This document shows, one piece after another, positions 25,277 to 35,186 of a DNA stretch of 64,000 nucleotides (position 1 is its first letter; every line of letters starts with the position of its first letter). Position numbers and translations under genes: made by a program. Location of the stretch: positions 186,001-250,000 of the forward strand of contig NZ_JAAKGS010000003.1 in NCBI RefSeq assembly GCF_011043555.1, given 5' to 3'. A model generated the notes under the pieces. That model saw nothing but the letters and a program-made list of their open reading frames with translations. It did not search any database and was not told the DNA's origin. Source of the stretch: Sphingobacterium sp. SGR-19 (lineage in GTDB: Bacteria > Bacteroidota > Bacteroidia > Sphingobacteriales > Sphingobacteriaceae).

Positions 25277-26536
25277 ATGTCATTAGCCGATCCTATACTT
25301 GGTACCATTCATCAAAGCATTGTTGACATGGGGAATGTCGACCGAAAAAAATATGCTCAAAAAATCAATTTAATAAAACAGTTATATGAAAATGGCCCGT
25401 CCTCTATACTAGAATTATTTACAAAACTTGGTATAAGCCATCCCACGTGCCAAAATCTGATGACGGAACTTACCGATCTCGATCTGATAGAAAAAAAAGG
25501 GAAGGGTGTATCTGTCGGCGGAAGAAAACCGGATCTCTATGGATTGAAGGATAGCGCTTACTATGTCGTGAGCATAGACATGGAGCGATTTCACGTACGA
25601 GCCGCTATTTTTGACAACAACAACAATAATGTTAGCGGCATTAGACAACTACCGCTTTCCATTTCCAAAGATATATCCGTCCTCCATACGATTCGAGATT
25701 TTATTGATGCGCTGATCCAGGATTCGGACATTGATACCAACAAAATACTTGGAATCGGAATGAGTATGCCTGGCCTGATCAGTAGTGAGGAATACATCAA
25801 CTATACCTATCTCTCGGAAGGAAATTTTAACTTGAGAGAGAACCTCGAACAAGTGTTTCCTTATCCGGTATTTATTGAAAACGACGTTAAATCGGCTACC
25901 ATTGCCGAATCTCGTCACGGATTGGCCAAAGACCGGAAAGACGCACTGGTCGTCTTGTTGGATTGGGGAATTGGTTTGGGCATTATTATGGATGGAAAAG
26001 TTAGAAAGGGAGCCAAAGGATTTTCCGGTGAGATCGGCCACATGCCTTTTGTGGAAGACGGCGCTTTATGCTACTGCGGCAAGCGAGGATGCCTGGAGAC
26101 CGTAGCTTCCGGAATCGCCCTTGCCAGAATGGTAAAAGAAGGCATCAAGTCGGGACAACACTCTTTACTAAACCGCTTATCCGGGCAGGAAATCAATGAG
26201 ATAGAGCCGCATATCGTTATCGAAGCCGCTAATCAGGGTGACCAATTTGCGATAAGCATGTTGTCCAAACTAGGAAACAGCTTGGGCAAAGGTATTGCCA
26301 CCCTTATACAGCTGTTCAATCCGGAAGTAATCATACTCGGCGGGAAAATTGCAGAGGCCAAGCAATACATTACTATTCCCATTATCCAGTCGATCAACAC
26401 ATATAGTATGGCAAAGATTCGAGAAGACACGAAAGTCACACTCTCGGAATTACGGCGCGATGCAAGTCTAATGGGAAACATCAGCATTGTCATCGACGGC
26501 ATACTGGAAGCACAGATACGGAAAGCAAATAGCTAA
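25277..26536 (+). CDS. ROK family transcriptional regulator
   Basis: 419 aa. N-terminal winged HTH (ILELFTKLGISHPTCQNLMTELTDLDLIEKKGKG), then an ROK sugar-kinase-like fold: DWGIGLGIIMDGKV, GEIGHMPF, and the zinc-binding motif CYCGKRGCLE, as in XylR/NagC/Mlc-type repressors. It is divergent from the Gfo/Idh/DUF1080 operon, so it probably senses a sugar or sugar derivative and controls that operon. Its stop is 2 nt from the glpR stop, with which it converges. Confidence 0.9.
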   Translation: MSLADPILGTIHQSIVDMGNVDRKKYAQKINLIKQLYENGPSSILELFTKLGISHPTCQNLMTELTDLDLIEKKGKGVSVGGRKPDLYGLKDSAYYVVSIDMERFHVRAAIFDNNNNNVSGIRQLPLSISKDISVLHTIRDFIDALIQDSDIDTNKILGIGMSMPGLISSEEYINYTYLSEGNFNLRENLEQVFPYPVFIENDVKSATIAESRHGLAKDRKDALVVLLDWGIGLGIIMDGKVRKGAKGFSGEIGHMPFVEDGALCYCGKRGCLETVASGIALARMVKEGIKSGQHSLLNRLSGQEINEIEPHIVIEAANQGDQFAISMLSKLGNSLGKGIATLIQLFNPEVIILGGKIAEAKQYITIPIIQSINTYSMAKIREDTKVTLSELRRDASLMGNISIVIDGILEAQIRKANS

Positions 26537-26538
26537 GC

Positions 26539-27303
26539 TTATCCTCCACATGTTTTATGTTCAATCCCTAGATTGTCACATAATTGTTGGTATTTGGCAG
26601 GTATACTATCGCTGATAATCATATCTACTTTGGACAATGAAGAAATCTTGCCCAAACTCTTTCTATCAAACTTAGAAGCGTCTGCCAAAACAATAACCTT
26701 ATGCGCAGATTCCATCATTCTGCGATTCAAAAGGGCTTCTTGCGCATTTGTTGTGGTAATCCCGAACTCTGCATCAATACCATCCACACCAAGGAACAAC
26801 TTAGAGCAAAAAAAGTCACCTAATAAATCTTCCGCGTAACGTCCAGTAATAGACGAAGATGTCTTTCTTACCGGTCCTCCCAATTGTATGATATCCACAC
26901 TTTCGTGTTTGATAAGCTCCATCGTTACATTAATCGCAGATGTGATCACCGTTAGTCGTTCTTGCGGTACAATCTCCTTTGCAAAATACTGCATAGTGGT
27001 ACCCGAGGCAATAATAATGGAATCGTTAGGTTCCACGAACCTAGCTGCCGCTACTCCAATGCATTTCTTAGCTTCTGAATGTAAAAGCGCCTTTTCATTT
27101 ATAGAACGATCTTTTTGATACGGGTTCACATTGGTTGCTCCACCGTGGGTGCGAAAGACCATGCCTTCATCTTCTAAAAATTGTAAATCCTTACGGATAG
27201 TAACGGAAGAGACTTTCAGTTCTTCACATAGATCAACTACAGAAACATGGCCATTTTTTTCAATCTGTTTGATTATAAACTGATGGCGTTCGACGTTATT
27301 CAT
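26539..27303 (-). CDS. glpR: DeoR-family repressor GlpR
   Basis: 254 aa from ATG 27303 (MNNVERHQFIIKQ). Upstream in-frame codons reach further but run through promoter sequence, so the short form is preferred. N-terminal HTH (VSVVDLCEELKVSSVTIRKDLQFLEDEGMVFRTHGGA), then a C-terminal sugar-phosphate-binding DeoR domain (SGTTMQYFA, LGGPVR, LADASKFDRKSLG). It is divergent from glpD and five further glp genes, so it should be the regulon repressor with glycerol-3-phosphate as inducer. Inverted operator-like repeats lie between the two genes (27363-27419). Confidence 0.9.
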   Translation of the reverse strand: MNNVERHQFIIKQIEKNGHVSVVDLCEELKVSSVTIRKDLQFLEDEGMVFRTHGGATNVNPYQKDRSINEKALLHSEAKKCIGVAAARFVEPNDSIIIASGTTMQYFAKEIVPQERLTVITSAINVTMELIKHESVDIIQLGGPVRKTSSSITGRYAEDLLGDFFCSKLFLGVDGIDAEFGITTTNAQEALLNRRMMESAHKVIVLADASKFDRKSLGKISSLSKVDMIISDSIPAKYQQLCDNLGIEHKTCGG

Positions 27304-27362
27304 AGCTCCAAGATACGCATTCCATTCGAATAGCAAATCAAAATTCAAAAAAATTTCAAAAA

Positions 27363-27419
27363 GTTTCGTTTGTTTACGTTTTTTACTAATTTTACAACAC
27401 ACAAAGAAATCAACGAAAC
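27363..27419. promoter_or_regulatory. operator-like inverted repeat and glpD promoter
   Basis: GTTTCGTT (27363-27370) and AACGAAAC (27412-27419) are an exact 8-bp inverted repeat. Between them TAATTTTA (27387-27394) resembles the -7 box, with TTTC (27364-27367) 19 nt upstream as a -33-like element. The left arm overlaps the -33 box and the right arm the likely start region, as expected for a DeoR/GlpR repressor site. Confidence 0.5.
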
Positions 27420-27427
27420 GAATCAAA

Positions 27428-29032
27428 ATGATTTTCACACGAACCGAAGCTATAAAAACAATAAAAAACGATAGCGCATGGGATATTGCCATCATTGGTG
27501 GCGGAGCAACGGGATTGGGTATTGCGTTAGATGCCGCCGCTCGAGGCTACAAAACGCTTTTAATAGAAAAGTATGACTTTGCTAAAGGCACGTCAAGTAA
27601 AAGCACGAAGTTGGTTCATGGCGGTGTACGTTATTTAGCGAATGGAGATATCAAGCTCGTGTATTCAGCCTTGAAAGAACGTGGTTTGATTTTTCAGAAC
27701 GCACCCCACGTTTCTTTCGTACAGAGCTTCGTCATTCCCTCCTACAGCATATTCAACAAATTAAAGTTCCTTATCGGTCTTAAATTATACGATTGGATGG
27801 CGGGTAGCTTACGAATTGGTAAATCCTCCCTGTTAAGCAAAAAGGAAGTAGTAGAAAAGCTTCCTAAAGTAAAGACCAGAGGCTTACGTGGTGGGATACA
27901 ATATTTTGATGGGCAATTTGATGACGCCCGCCTAGCCATAAATCTTGCTCAAACAGCTACCGAATACGGCGCCGTAACACTCAATTATGCAGAGGCAACA
28001 GCTATCCGAAAAGATGCCAGCGGAAAAGTAAACGGGCTTTCTTTCCTAGATAGAGAAAGCGGAACAGTATATGAGGTACAGGCTAAGGCAGTTATCAACG
28101 CTACGGGAATTTTCGTAGATGATATTCTTAAATTGGATACGCCCACACATAAAAATCTTGTACGCCCAAGCCAGGGTGCGCATATTGTCATTGACCAAAA
28201 GTTTTTAGGTAACCAAGATGCGCTTATGATACCGGAGACAAGTGATGGACGTGTTCTCTTCGGCGTTCCGTGGCATGGAAAAGTTTTATTGGGGACAACC
28301 GATACCCCGCTAAACGAGCACCAAATTGAACCCCGACCACTGGAAGAAGAAATAGAATTTATCCTTACGACAGCCGACGAATATTTGGAAAATGCTCCTA
28401 CCCGGGCAGACATACGAAGTGTCTTTGCTGGACTAAGGCCACTGGCTGCACCTACAAACGGCGATAGCAACAGTACGAAAGAAATTTCCAGAGATCATAA
28501 GCTCATCAAAAGCGAATCGGGGCTCATCACCATCACGGGGGGTAAATGGACAACCTATCGGAAAATGGGAGAAGAAACCGTCGATTTAGCGATTAAAACG
28601 GGAAAACTTCCTGATAATCCCTGCAAGACCAACCATCTTCCATTACACGGATATACGAAAGACAAACATCCGGGACACTGGCAAGTGTACGGTTCCGATA
28701 TGATCGCTATCCAAAAATTGATGGATAATAATCCCTCCCTTGCGGAAAAAATACATAAGGATCATGATTTTACAGTTGCCGAGGTTATCTGGGCGTGTAA
28801 AAATGAGATGATTGTAAAAGTGGAAGATTTTCTTGCCAGACGGATTCGACTGTTGTTATTGGATGCACAGGCTTCCTTAGAAGCTGCTCCGCTGGTCGCT
28901 AAAATCATGGCAGAACAATTGGACAAAGACAACGAATGGATAAATAGAGAGCTCACAGATTATGAACTCTTAGTAAAAAATTATACATTGTATCCCGAAA
29001 TAAGCAACCATAGTAATCCCACGTTGGGATAA
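27428..29032 (+). CDS. glpD: FAD-dependent glycerol-3-phosphate dehydrogenase
   Basis: 534 aa. FAD fold [19 protein letters not shown], then [17 protein letters not shown] typical of Glp[12 protein letters not shown], and the C-terminal [14 protein letters not shown]. It oxidises glycerol-3-phosphate to dihydroxyacetone phosphate and passes electrons to quinone at the membrane. It is the first gene of the run glpD-glpK-glpF-glpQ-glpT, divergent from glpR. A poorly predicted -7 box and inverted repeats precede it. Confidence 0.96.
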   Translation: MIFTRTEAIKTIKNDSAWDIAIIGGGATGLGIALDAAARGYKTLLIEKYDFAKGTSSKSTKLVHGGVRYLANGDIKLVYSALKERGLIFQNAPHVSFVQSFVIPSYSIFNKLKFLIGLKLYDWMAGSLRIGKSSLLSKKEVVEKLPKVKTRGLRGGIQYFDGQFDDARLAINLAQTATEYGAVTLNYAEATAIRKDASGKVNGLSFLDRESGTVYEVQAKAVINATGIFVDDILKLDTPTHKNLVRPSQGAHIVIDQKFLGNQDALMIPETSDGRVLFGVPWHGKVLLGTTDTPLNEHQIEPRPLEEEIEFILTTADEYLENAPTRADIRSVFAGLRPLAAPTNGDSNSTKEISRDHKLIKSESGLITITGGKWTTYRKMGEETVDLAIKTGKLPDNPCKTNHLPLHGYTKDKHPGHWQVYGSDMIAIQKLMDNNPSLAEKIHKDHDFTVAEVIWACKNEMIVKVEDFLARRIRLLLLDAQASLEAAPLVAKIMAEQLDKDNEWINRELTDYELLVKNYTLYPEISNHSNPTLG

Positions 29033-29052
29033 GCCTTAAACATGTTATTCGA

Positions 29053-30549
29053 ATGAAGAAAGAATTTATTTTAGCGCTAGACCAAGGTACTACAAGTTCC
29101 AGGGCAATCCTTTTCAATAAGAAGGGTGAAATTGAAAACATCGCCCAAAAGGAGTTTACACAGATATTTCCCCAGTCGGGGTGGGTTGAACATGATGCGC
29201 GGGAAATATGGTCATCACAGCTTAGTGTATTAACGGAAGTTATTGCGAAAGCCAAAATAAAATTAGAGTCTATCAAAGCCATAGGTATTACGAATCAGCG
29301 CGAGACCACGGTTGTTTGGAACCGAAAAACCGGCGAACCGATACACAACGCTATTGTTTGGCAAGACAGACGTACTGCAGCCTATTGCCAATCGATTGTA
29401 AAAAAAGGCTTGGCCCAAACCATACAAGAGAAAACCGGTCTTTTGATTGATGCTTATTTCTCAGCGTCGAAAATCAATTGGATCCTTACTCATGTTAAAG
29501 GAGCACGTAAATTAGCCGAAAAGGGCGAATTGGCTTTTGGCACAATAGATTCCTGGCTTGTTTATAACTTAACCGATGGTGGAAAACATATTACAGATGT
29601 CACCAACGCATCGCGTACGCTGCTCTTCAATATCCATACGTTAGCGTGGGACGAGGAACTGTTAGATATTTTTGATATTCCCGCATCCATGTTGCCTACC
29701 GTATGTGATAGTTCTGAAATATATGGAGAAACCAGCACAACGTTAGGTGCCCGGCCGATTCCTATTGCCGGTATTGCCGGCGATCAACAAGCTGCTTTGT
29801 TTGGCCAATTGTGCACGCAAAAGGGCATGGCAAAAAACACCTACGGAACGGGCTGCTTCTTGCTGATGAATATCGGCAAAAAACCGGTGATCTCCACGCA
29901 TAAATTGGTAACAACAGTCGCGTGGAAAATTGGCAAAGAGGTCAACTATGCATTAGAGGGCAGTATTTTCATCGGAGGAGCTGTTGTTCAATGGTTACGC
30001 GACGAATTGGGAATTATCAAAAAAGCAAGTGACGTTGAGCAATTAGCCATGAGTGTAGAGAGTACGGACGGCGTTTACCTCGTTCCGGCATTTTCGGGGT
30101 TGGGCGCACCACACTGGAATCCAGACGCTAGAGGAACACTTCTTGGATTATCTCGTGGTTCGAATGATGCTCATATTGCACGAGCTGCATTGGAAAGCAT
30201 TGCTTATCAAACCTATGATATACTAAAAGCGATGGAATTGGATGCTAAGTCAAAAATCCGTGAGCTTCGGGTAGATGGCGGTGCCACACAAAACAGTTTC
30301 CTCATGCAGTTTCAAGCTGACATTTTAAAGACCAATGTCATTCGTCCGGCCATCACAGAAACTACAGCTATGGGTGCCGCATTTCTGGCAGGTTTAGCGG
30401 TCGGTTTCTGGAAAGATATTGACCAGCTGCAAACTTTATGGCAAGAAGAAAGGACATTTGTTGCCGATACGAAAAAGAAATACCAACAGCTGCTCCGCCA
30501 GTGGAAAAGAGCTACAGATACCGTAAAATTCTGGGCAGACAATAAATAA
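29053..30549 (+). CDS. glpK: glycerol kinase
   Basis: 498 aa of the FGGY kinase family. The N-terminus [15 protein letters not shown] is the phosphate-binding motif; [29 protein letters not shown], the [11 protein letters not shown] segment and the C-terminal [16 protein letters not shown] are typical of GlpK. It makes glycerol-3-phosphate from glycerol and ATP. Length and motif order fit E. coli GlpK. It starts 20 nt after glpD and precedes the channel gene by 25 nt. Confidence 0.97.
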   Translation: MKKEFILALDQGTTSSRAILFNKKGEIENIAQKEFTQIFPQSGWVEHDAREIWSSQLSVLTEVIAKAKIKLESIKAIGITNQRETTVVWNRKTGEPIHNAIVWQDRRTAAYCQSIVKKGLAQTIQEKTGLLIDAYFSASKINWILTHVKGARKLAEKGELAFGTIDSWLVYNLTDGGKHITDVTNASRTLLFNIHTLAWDEELLDIFDIPASMLPTVCDSSEIYGETSTTLGARPIPIAGIAGDQQAALFGQLCTQKGMAKNTYGTGCFLLMNIGKKPVISTHKLVTTVAWKIGKEVNYALEGSIFIGGAVVQWLRDELGIIKKASDVEQLAMSVESTDGVYLVPAFSGLGAPHWNPDARGTLLGLSRGSNDAHIARAALESIAYQTYDILKAMELDAKSKIRELRVDGGATQNSFLMQFQADILKTNVIRPAITETTAMGAAFLAGLAVGFWKDIDQLQTLWQEERTFVADTKKKYQQLLRQWKRATDTVKFWADNK

Positions 30550-30574
30550 GATAGCTAATTTTAATCGCATTATT

Positions 30575-31309
30575 ATGACACCTTTTTTGGCAGAATTAAT
30601 TGGTACAGCTTCCATGATTTTATTGGGGGGAGGCGTTGTGGCAAATGTCGTGTTGAAAGACACAAAAGGCAATAACGGCGGATGGATAGTTATCACAACC
30701 GCCTGGGCGATGGCCGTATTTGTAGGAGTGACTATAGCGGGCCCGTATAGTGGCGCACACCTGAATTGGGCCGTTACCGTCGCGAACCTTGCCCTTGGCA
30801 AACTGGATTTAATAACTTCTTTATCTTATATGGCAGCGCAGCTCCTCGGGGCGATGGTAGGCGCTTTTATCGTATGGGTAGTATATAAAGACCATTTCTC
30901 CCGAACAGACGATGCAGGGACGAAGCAGGCGGTATTCTGTACCGCCCCGGCAATCCGAAATCTGCCTATTAACCTTATCAGTGAAATTGTCGGTACGTTC
31001 GTTCTTATATTCACGATTTTGCATTTCACGGATGCATCGCTCGGAGGGACAGATGAGAGCACTCCTATCGGTTTAGGTTCTATAGGCGCTATCCCAGTTG
31101 CTTTTCTGGTATGGGTTATTGGTCTCTCATTAGGTGGAACAACGGGCTATGCCATAAATCCAGCCCGCGATTTGGGCCCACGTATCATGCATGCTGCATT
31201 ACCTATCCGAAATAAAGCATCTTTTGATGCAGCTTACGCTTGGGTACCTATAGTAGGTCCTATTATAGGGGCGCTCATAGCCACTACCATGTATGTTGCC
31301 ATTTATTAG
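30575..31309 (+). CDS. glpF: MIP-family glycerol facilitator with a variant first NPA motif
   Basis: 244 aa, six membrane helices and two half-helix loops. The second loop carries the normal aquaglyceroporin motif NPARD (Asn195-Asp199), where the Asp is typical of glycerol-permeable members. The first loop reads GAHLNWAVT: Asn64-Trp65-Ala66 instead of Asn-Pro-Ala. The Asn is kept, the Pro is lost. It lies behind glpK in the glp operon, so it should admit glycerol. Whether the Trp narrows or closes the pore cannot be told. Confidence 0.93.
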   Translation: MTPFLAELIGTASMILLGGGVVANVVLKDTKGNNGGWIVITTAWAMAVFVGVTIAGPYSGAHLNWAVTVANLALGKLDLITSLSYMAAQLLGAMVGAFIVWVVYKDHFSRTDDAGTKQAVFCTAPAIRNLPINLISEIVGTFVLIFTILHFTDASLGGTDESTPIGLGSIGAIPVAFLVWVIGLSLGGTTGYAINPARDLGPRIMHAALPIRNKASFDAAYAWVPIVGPIIGALIATTMYVAIY

Positions 31310-31347
31310 TACACAACATACCAGCATCCATCTAATGATTTATCAGA

Positions 31348-32277
31348 ATGACTATAAAAAAACGATATTTCAAGACAACCCTAACTATAGGTACACTTAT
31401 TTTACTTAACGCTTGCGGTTCTTTGTCTTCATTAAATAAACAAAAACTCGATATCGATACTTTTCCTACGTTCTCTTATGAGGGACATCGGGGCGCACGT
31501 GGTCTTTATCCGGAAAATTCTATTGGTGCCATGAAAACAGCGATAGACTTACCAAAGGTTACGACACTGGAAATGGATTGCCACATCACGAAAGATAATA
31601 AAGTGGTCGTGTATCACGACCATTATTTAAATCCCAAATTTGTCCAATACACAGATGGAAGACCTCTATCAGGGAAAGATAATAAGGGAATCATATACGA
31701 TTATAATTATGCTGAATTGGCAAAATTTGATATTGGCAGTAAGTTTTACGAAGATTTCCCAGAACAAAAGAAAATCCCTACTTCCATTGCATTATTATCC
31801 GACCTTATCGATGAGGCAGAAATCTACGCGAAAGATAAGAGAAACACGCCGATCTTTTACAACATCGAGACGAAAAGCAAAGAAGGAAAAGATGGCGAAT
31901 ATCATCCTAATCCGCAAGAATTTTCCGACTTGCTATTACAAGTTATTGCTGATAAGGGAATAGCCGCCAGAACAGTCATACAATCCTTTGATAAACGCAC
32001 TATTCAATACATCAATAGAGTCTACCCGCAGATAAAAACATCCTATCTGGTTGGAAGCGGGAATAAGAAATCAATAAAAGAACTTGTAGACGAACTTGGT
32101 TATACGCCATTCATCATTAGTCCGCATTATTCATTGGCTACGCCTAGCTTGGTCAGAGATGCGCATAAAGCTGGCATCAAGGTCGTTCCTTGGACGGTAA
32201 ATGACAAAAAAGAAATAGAAAAATTGGAGGCTCTCCGAGTGGATGGTATTATTAGCGACTACCCTAATTTGTTTTAG
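31348..32277 (+). CDS. glpQ: glycerophosphodiester phosphodiesterase lipoprotein
   Basis: 309 aa. Lipobox LLNAC-G near residue 23. The GDPD core has the signature EGHRGARGLYPENSIGA (His and Arg of the active site), TTLEMDCHITKD with the metal-binding Glu and Asp, and VVYHDH. The enzyme splits glycerophosphodiesters into glycerol-3-phosphate and an alcohol, outside the cytoplasmic membrane. It lies between glpF and glpT, so its product can be taken up by GlpT. Confidence 0.93.
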   Translation: MTIKKRYFKTTLTIGTLILLNACGSLSSLNKQKLDIDTFPTFSYEGHRGARGLYPENSIGAMKTAIDLPKVTTLEMDCHITKDNKVVVYHDHYLNPKFVQYTDGRPLSGKDNKGIIYDYNYAELAKFDIGSKFYEDFPEQKKIPTSIALLSDLIDEAEIYAKDKRNTPIFYNIETKSKEGKDGEYHPNPQEFSDLLLQVIADKGIAARTVIQSFDKRTIQYINRVYPQIKTSYLVGSGNKKSIKELVDELGYTPFIISPHYSLATPSLVRDAHKAGIKVVPWTVNDKKEIEKLEALRVDGIISDYPNLF

Positions 32278-32321
32278 TTTTATCGACCGTATTTACGACT
32301 CTATCACGTTATCAAATCCAT

Positions 32322-33659
32322 ATGTTTAGTATTTTCAAACCAGCGGCACACAAACCTCAATTACCAGCCGATAAAATAGACGCCGAATATAAGAGGTTAC
32401 GGCTGCAAGTTTTCATCGGTATATTTATAGGGTATGCTGCTTATTATTTCGTTCGTAAGAATTTTTCGTTTGCTGTCAAGGACTTGCAGGATTCGTTGGG
32501 TTATAGCAAAGCTGAGCTAGGTTTTGCGATGTCGGCCATATCGATCGCTTATGGTCTGAGCAAATTTCTTATGGGTAATGTTTCCGATCGGAGCAATGCT
32601 CGATATTTCCTGGCAACAGGGCTAATTCTTTCGGCTTTGACCATGATCTTTATGGGCTTTTCGCCTTTTGCGACATCGTCTATAGGAATCATATTTGCCC
32701 TTCTGTTTGTCAACGGTTGGGTACAAGGTATGGGTTGGCCTGCCTGCGGTCGCGTGGTGGTGCACTGGTATTCGATCAAGGAGCGGGGTACCGCCATGTC
32801 TATCTGGAATCTTGCACATAATGTTGGCGGTTTTTTAGTGGGTCCATTGGCTATCTTGGGTGTCGAATTATTTATGGATTGGCAAGCGCGTCTTTATTTT
32901 CCGGGTTTAGCGGCAATACTCGTTGCTTTAATATCCATATTGTTAGTACGCGATACTCCTCAATCTCGTGGCCTTCCTCCTATTGAGGAACATAATAACG
33001 ATTACCCCAAAACGTATGACAAGTCGCAGGAGAAAGAATTTAGTGCGAAAGATATCTTTTTTAAATATGTCTTTAACAACAAAATGTTATGGTTTATCGC
33101 TATCGCCAATGCTTTTGTCTATTTAGTACGCAACGGAATTATCAACTGGGCACCTACTTATTTGCAGGAGGCCAAACATTTTACGGCATCCGAAGCTACG
33201 TGGTCTGCCTCCATCTACGAACTAGCAGCCATACCAGGCACTATCCTGTGTGGATTGATGAGCGATAAGATATTCAAGGGACGTCGTGCTCCTGTCACGA
33301 TTATCTATATGACAGTTACGTTCCTGGCGGTACTCCTTTATTGGTTAACTCCGGGGGAAACGGCTTGGCTTGTAAATGGTTCCTTATGGGCTATCGGCTT
33401 TCTGATTTATGGACCGGTTATGCTCATTGGGGTACAGGCACTGGACTTAGTCCCTAAAAAAGCGGCGGGTACCGCCGCCGGATTAACAGGATTGTTCGGC
33501 TATTTTATCGGCGACCTGTTGGCTAATGCTGCTCTTGGCGCTGTTGTAGACCACAGCGGATGGAACGCAAGCTTTGAAATTGTATTATTATCCTGTGGAC
33601 TGGCAATTCTGTTTACCGCCTTTACCTGGAACAGGGAGAAGGTTCTTTTACTGCGATAA
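32322..33659 (+). CDS. glpT: glycerol-3-phosphate transporter, MFS
   Basis: 445 aa, about twelve membrane helices. The organophosphate:phosphate antiporter family is shown by the N-terminal AEYKRLRLQVFIGIFIGYAAYYFVRKNFSFAV, the loop motif GNVSDRSNARYFLATG, GMGWPACGRVVVHWYSIKERGTAMSIWN, and LVPKKAAGTAAGLTGLFGYFIGD. It imports glycerol-3-phosphate in exchange for phosphate. It is the last of the run; a 48-aa gene follows after 57 nt. Confidence 0.95.
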   Translation: MFSIFKPAAHKPQLPADKIDAEYKRLRLQVFIGIFIGYAAYYFVRKNFSFAVKDLQDSLGYSKAELGFAMSAISIAYGLSKFLMGNVSDRSNARYFLATGLILSALTMIFMGFSPFATSSIGIIFALLFVNGWVQGMGWPACGRVVVHWYSIKERGTAMSIWNLAHNVGGFLVGPLAILGVELFMDWQARLYFPGLAAILVALISILLVRDTPQSRGLPPIEEHNNDYPKTYDKSQEKEFSAKDIFFKYVFNNKMLWFIAIANAFVYLVRNGIINWAPTYLQEAKHFTASEATWSASIYELAAIPGTILCGLMSDKIFKGRRAPVTIIYMTVTFLAVLLYWLTPGETAWLVNGSLWAIGFLIYGPVMLIGVQALDLVPKKAAGTAAGLTGLFGYFIGDLLANAALGAVVDHSGWNASFEIVLLSCGLAILFTAFTWNREKVLLLR

Positions 33660-33716
33660 AAACGTTTTATTGGGCTGTTTGTTTATTTATGTATTAGAGT
33701 CCAAACAGAAAATGTC

Positions 33717-33863
33717 ATGGCAAAAAGTATTTTTCGTCTTTTGAACAAATTTAACAAAGCGGTTTTACCTAAATTATCTGGAAAAGACCCCAGTAAATTG
33801 AGTAAATGGGAACAAGCATTACTTGCTTACCGTTATTACATTCTCACACGCTCGCTAGATTGA
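33717..33863 (+). CDS. small basic protein of 48 aa
   Basis: 48 aa, starting MAKSIFRLLNKFNKAVLPK and ending in YYILTRSLD. It is too short for most gene finders. The composition (Lys/Arg-rich, hydrophobic helices, SKWEQALLAYRYYI in the middle) and the good reading frame between glpT and the cysteine desulfurase gene suggest a real gene; I recall similar short Bacteroidota proteins beginning this way. The first ATG is 33717. Function unknown. Confidence 0.7.
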   Translation: MAKSIFRLLNKFNKAVLPKLSGKDPSKLSKWEQALLAYRYYILTRSLD

Positions 33864-33907
33864 GATTTCACTATATAGAAACGAACCTTTTGCTTATCTT
33901 TAACACG

Positions 33908-35080
33908 ATGTCATGGATATACCTAGATAATAACGCCACCACTAAAATAGATCCGCTGGTGTTGGATGCGATGCTTCCTTTCTTACAGGAGTCTTACGGG
34001 AACCCCTCCGCCGTACAGCACCGAATCGGGCGTGAAGCCAACCAGGCCGTAGCGTTGGCACGTGAACAAATCGCGCAGAAGTTTCATGTAAAGGAGAGTG
34101 AAATTTTCTTTAATTCTGGTGCAACAGAAGGTATCAACACGGTGCTTCGAGGAATTGCCTATGCTTATGCTCGAAAAGGAAAACATATCATTACTTGTCA
34201 AACGGAACACAAAGCCGTCTTGACAACTTGTGCCCAATTAGAACGGAACGGTATGGAAATAACATATCTGCCCGTTGATCATAATGGCGTAATAGATTTA
34301 CAGATGCTGCGGGACAACGTACGCTCGGACACTATTTTGGTATGCATCATGGCGGCTAACAATGAATCGGGTGCCGTACACCCTATCCCGGAAATTGCAC
34401 AAATATGTCAAGAGAAAGACGTATTGTTTTTCTGCGATGCGACACAGCTGGTTGGCAAACAGGACATAGATTTACAACAGATTCCCATTGATATCCTGAC
34501 CTTTAGTGCACATAAGTTCCATGGTCCCAAAGGTATAGGTGCACTATATGTACGTCGCAAACGTAAACCGATACAGATCCCCCCGTTAATATCAGGTGGA
34601 CAGCAAGAAAATAGCTTTCGTGGCGGAACATTAAATGTTCCAAATATTGTAGGTTGTGGGAAGGCACTGGAAATGTCAAATGCCCATCCGCAGATCGTAC
34701 AATACAGGGACGAGCTGGAAAAACAAATCAAGCTTCGAATTCCAGAAGTCATTATTCATAGCGAACAGGCTCCGCGGTTACACAACACCAGCTTTATAGC
34801 TTTGCGACATATTAAAGCAGCCGAAATCATGGCTGCCCTCCCCCATATTGCACTCTCTTCGGGTTCTGCTTGTACCTCTGGTTTATTGGATCCATCACAT
34901 GTCCTAAAAGCGATGGGTGTTAGCGATGATGACGCCTATGCCAGTGTCCGTTTTAGCTTGAGTAAATTCACTACGAAAGCGGATGTAGAACAAACAGTGG
35001 ATGATTTAGTCAAGGCAGTTCAACGGCTGCGCACTACCTCCCCTATTTGGCAACTTTTTAAAGATGGGTCGATAGAATGA
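33908..35080 (+). CDS. cysteine desulfurase (IscS/NifS type)
   Basis: 390 aa from ATG 33908 (MSWIYLDNNATTKIDP). An in-frame start at 33806 would overlap the 48-aa gene and adds an unrelated leader, so it is rejected. PLP-binding Lys203 lies in FSAHKFHGPKG; the catalytic Cys322 lies in SSGSACTSG, the loop of class I desulfurases. It provides persulfide sulfur for iron-sulfur clusters. An IscA/HesB-type gene follows after 106 nt; no scaffold gene (IscU) is present here. Confidence 0.93.
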   Translation: MSWIYLDNNATTKIDPLVLDAMLPFLQESYGNPSAVQHRIGREANQAVALAREQIAQKFHVKESEIFFNSGATEGINTVLRGIAYAYARKGKHIITCQTEHKAVLTTCAQLERNGMEITYLPVDHNGVIDLQMLRDNVRSDTILVCIMAANNESGAVHPIPEIAQICQEKDVLFFCDATQLVGKQDIDLQQIPIDILTFSAHKFHGPKGIGALYVRRKRKPIQIPPLISGGQQENSFRGGTLNVPNIVGCGKALEMSNAHPQIVQYRDELEKQIKLRIPEVIIHSEQAPRLHNTSFIALRHIKAAEIMAALPHIALSSGSACTSGLLDPSHVLKAMGVSDDDAYASVRFSLSKFTTKADVEQTVDDLVKAVQRLRTTSPIWQLFKDGSIE

Positions 35081-35186
35081 TGATTATAGCAAATGTATTT
35101 ACATTTTTTTTGACATTCCTTCGACCGCCAATAATTGGAAGTAAAAAAAAGAATAACGATTTTTGTATATTCAATAAGAAAAAACG

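Noticed and set aside
33806..33907. Longer form of the cysteine desulfurase with a 34-residue leader
   Set aside because: It overlaps the 48-aa gene in another frame and the leader has no homology; the ATG at 33908 gives the normal N-terminus.
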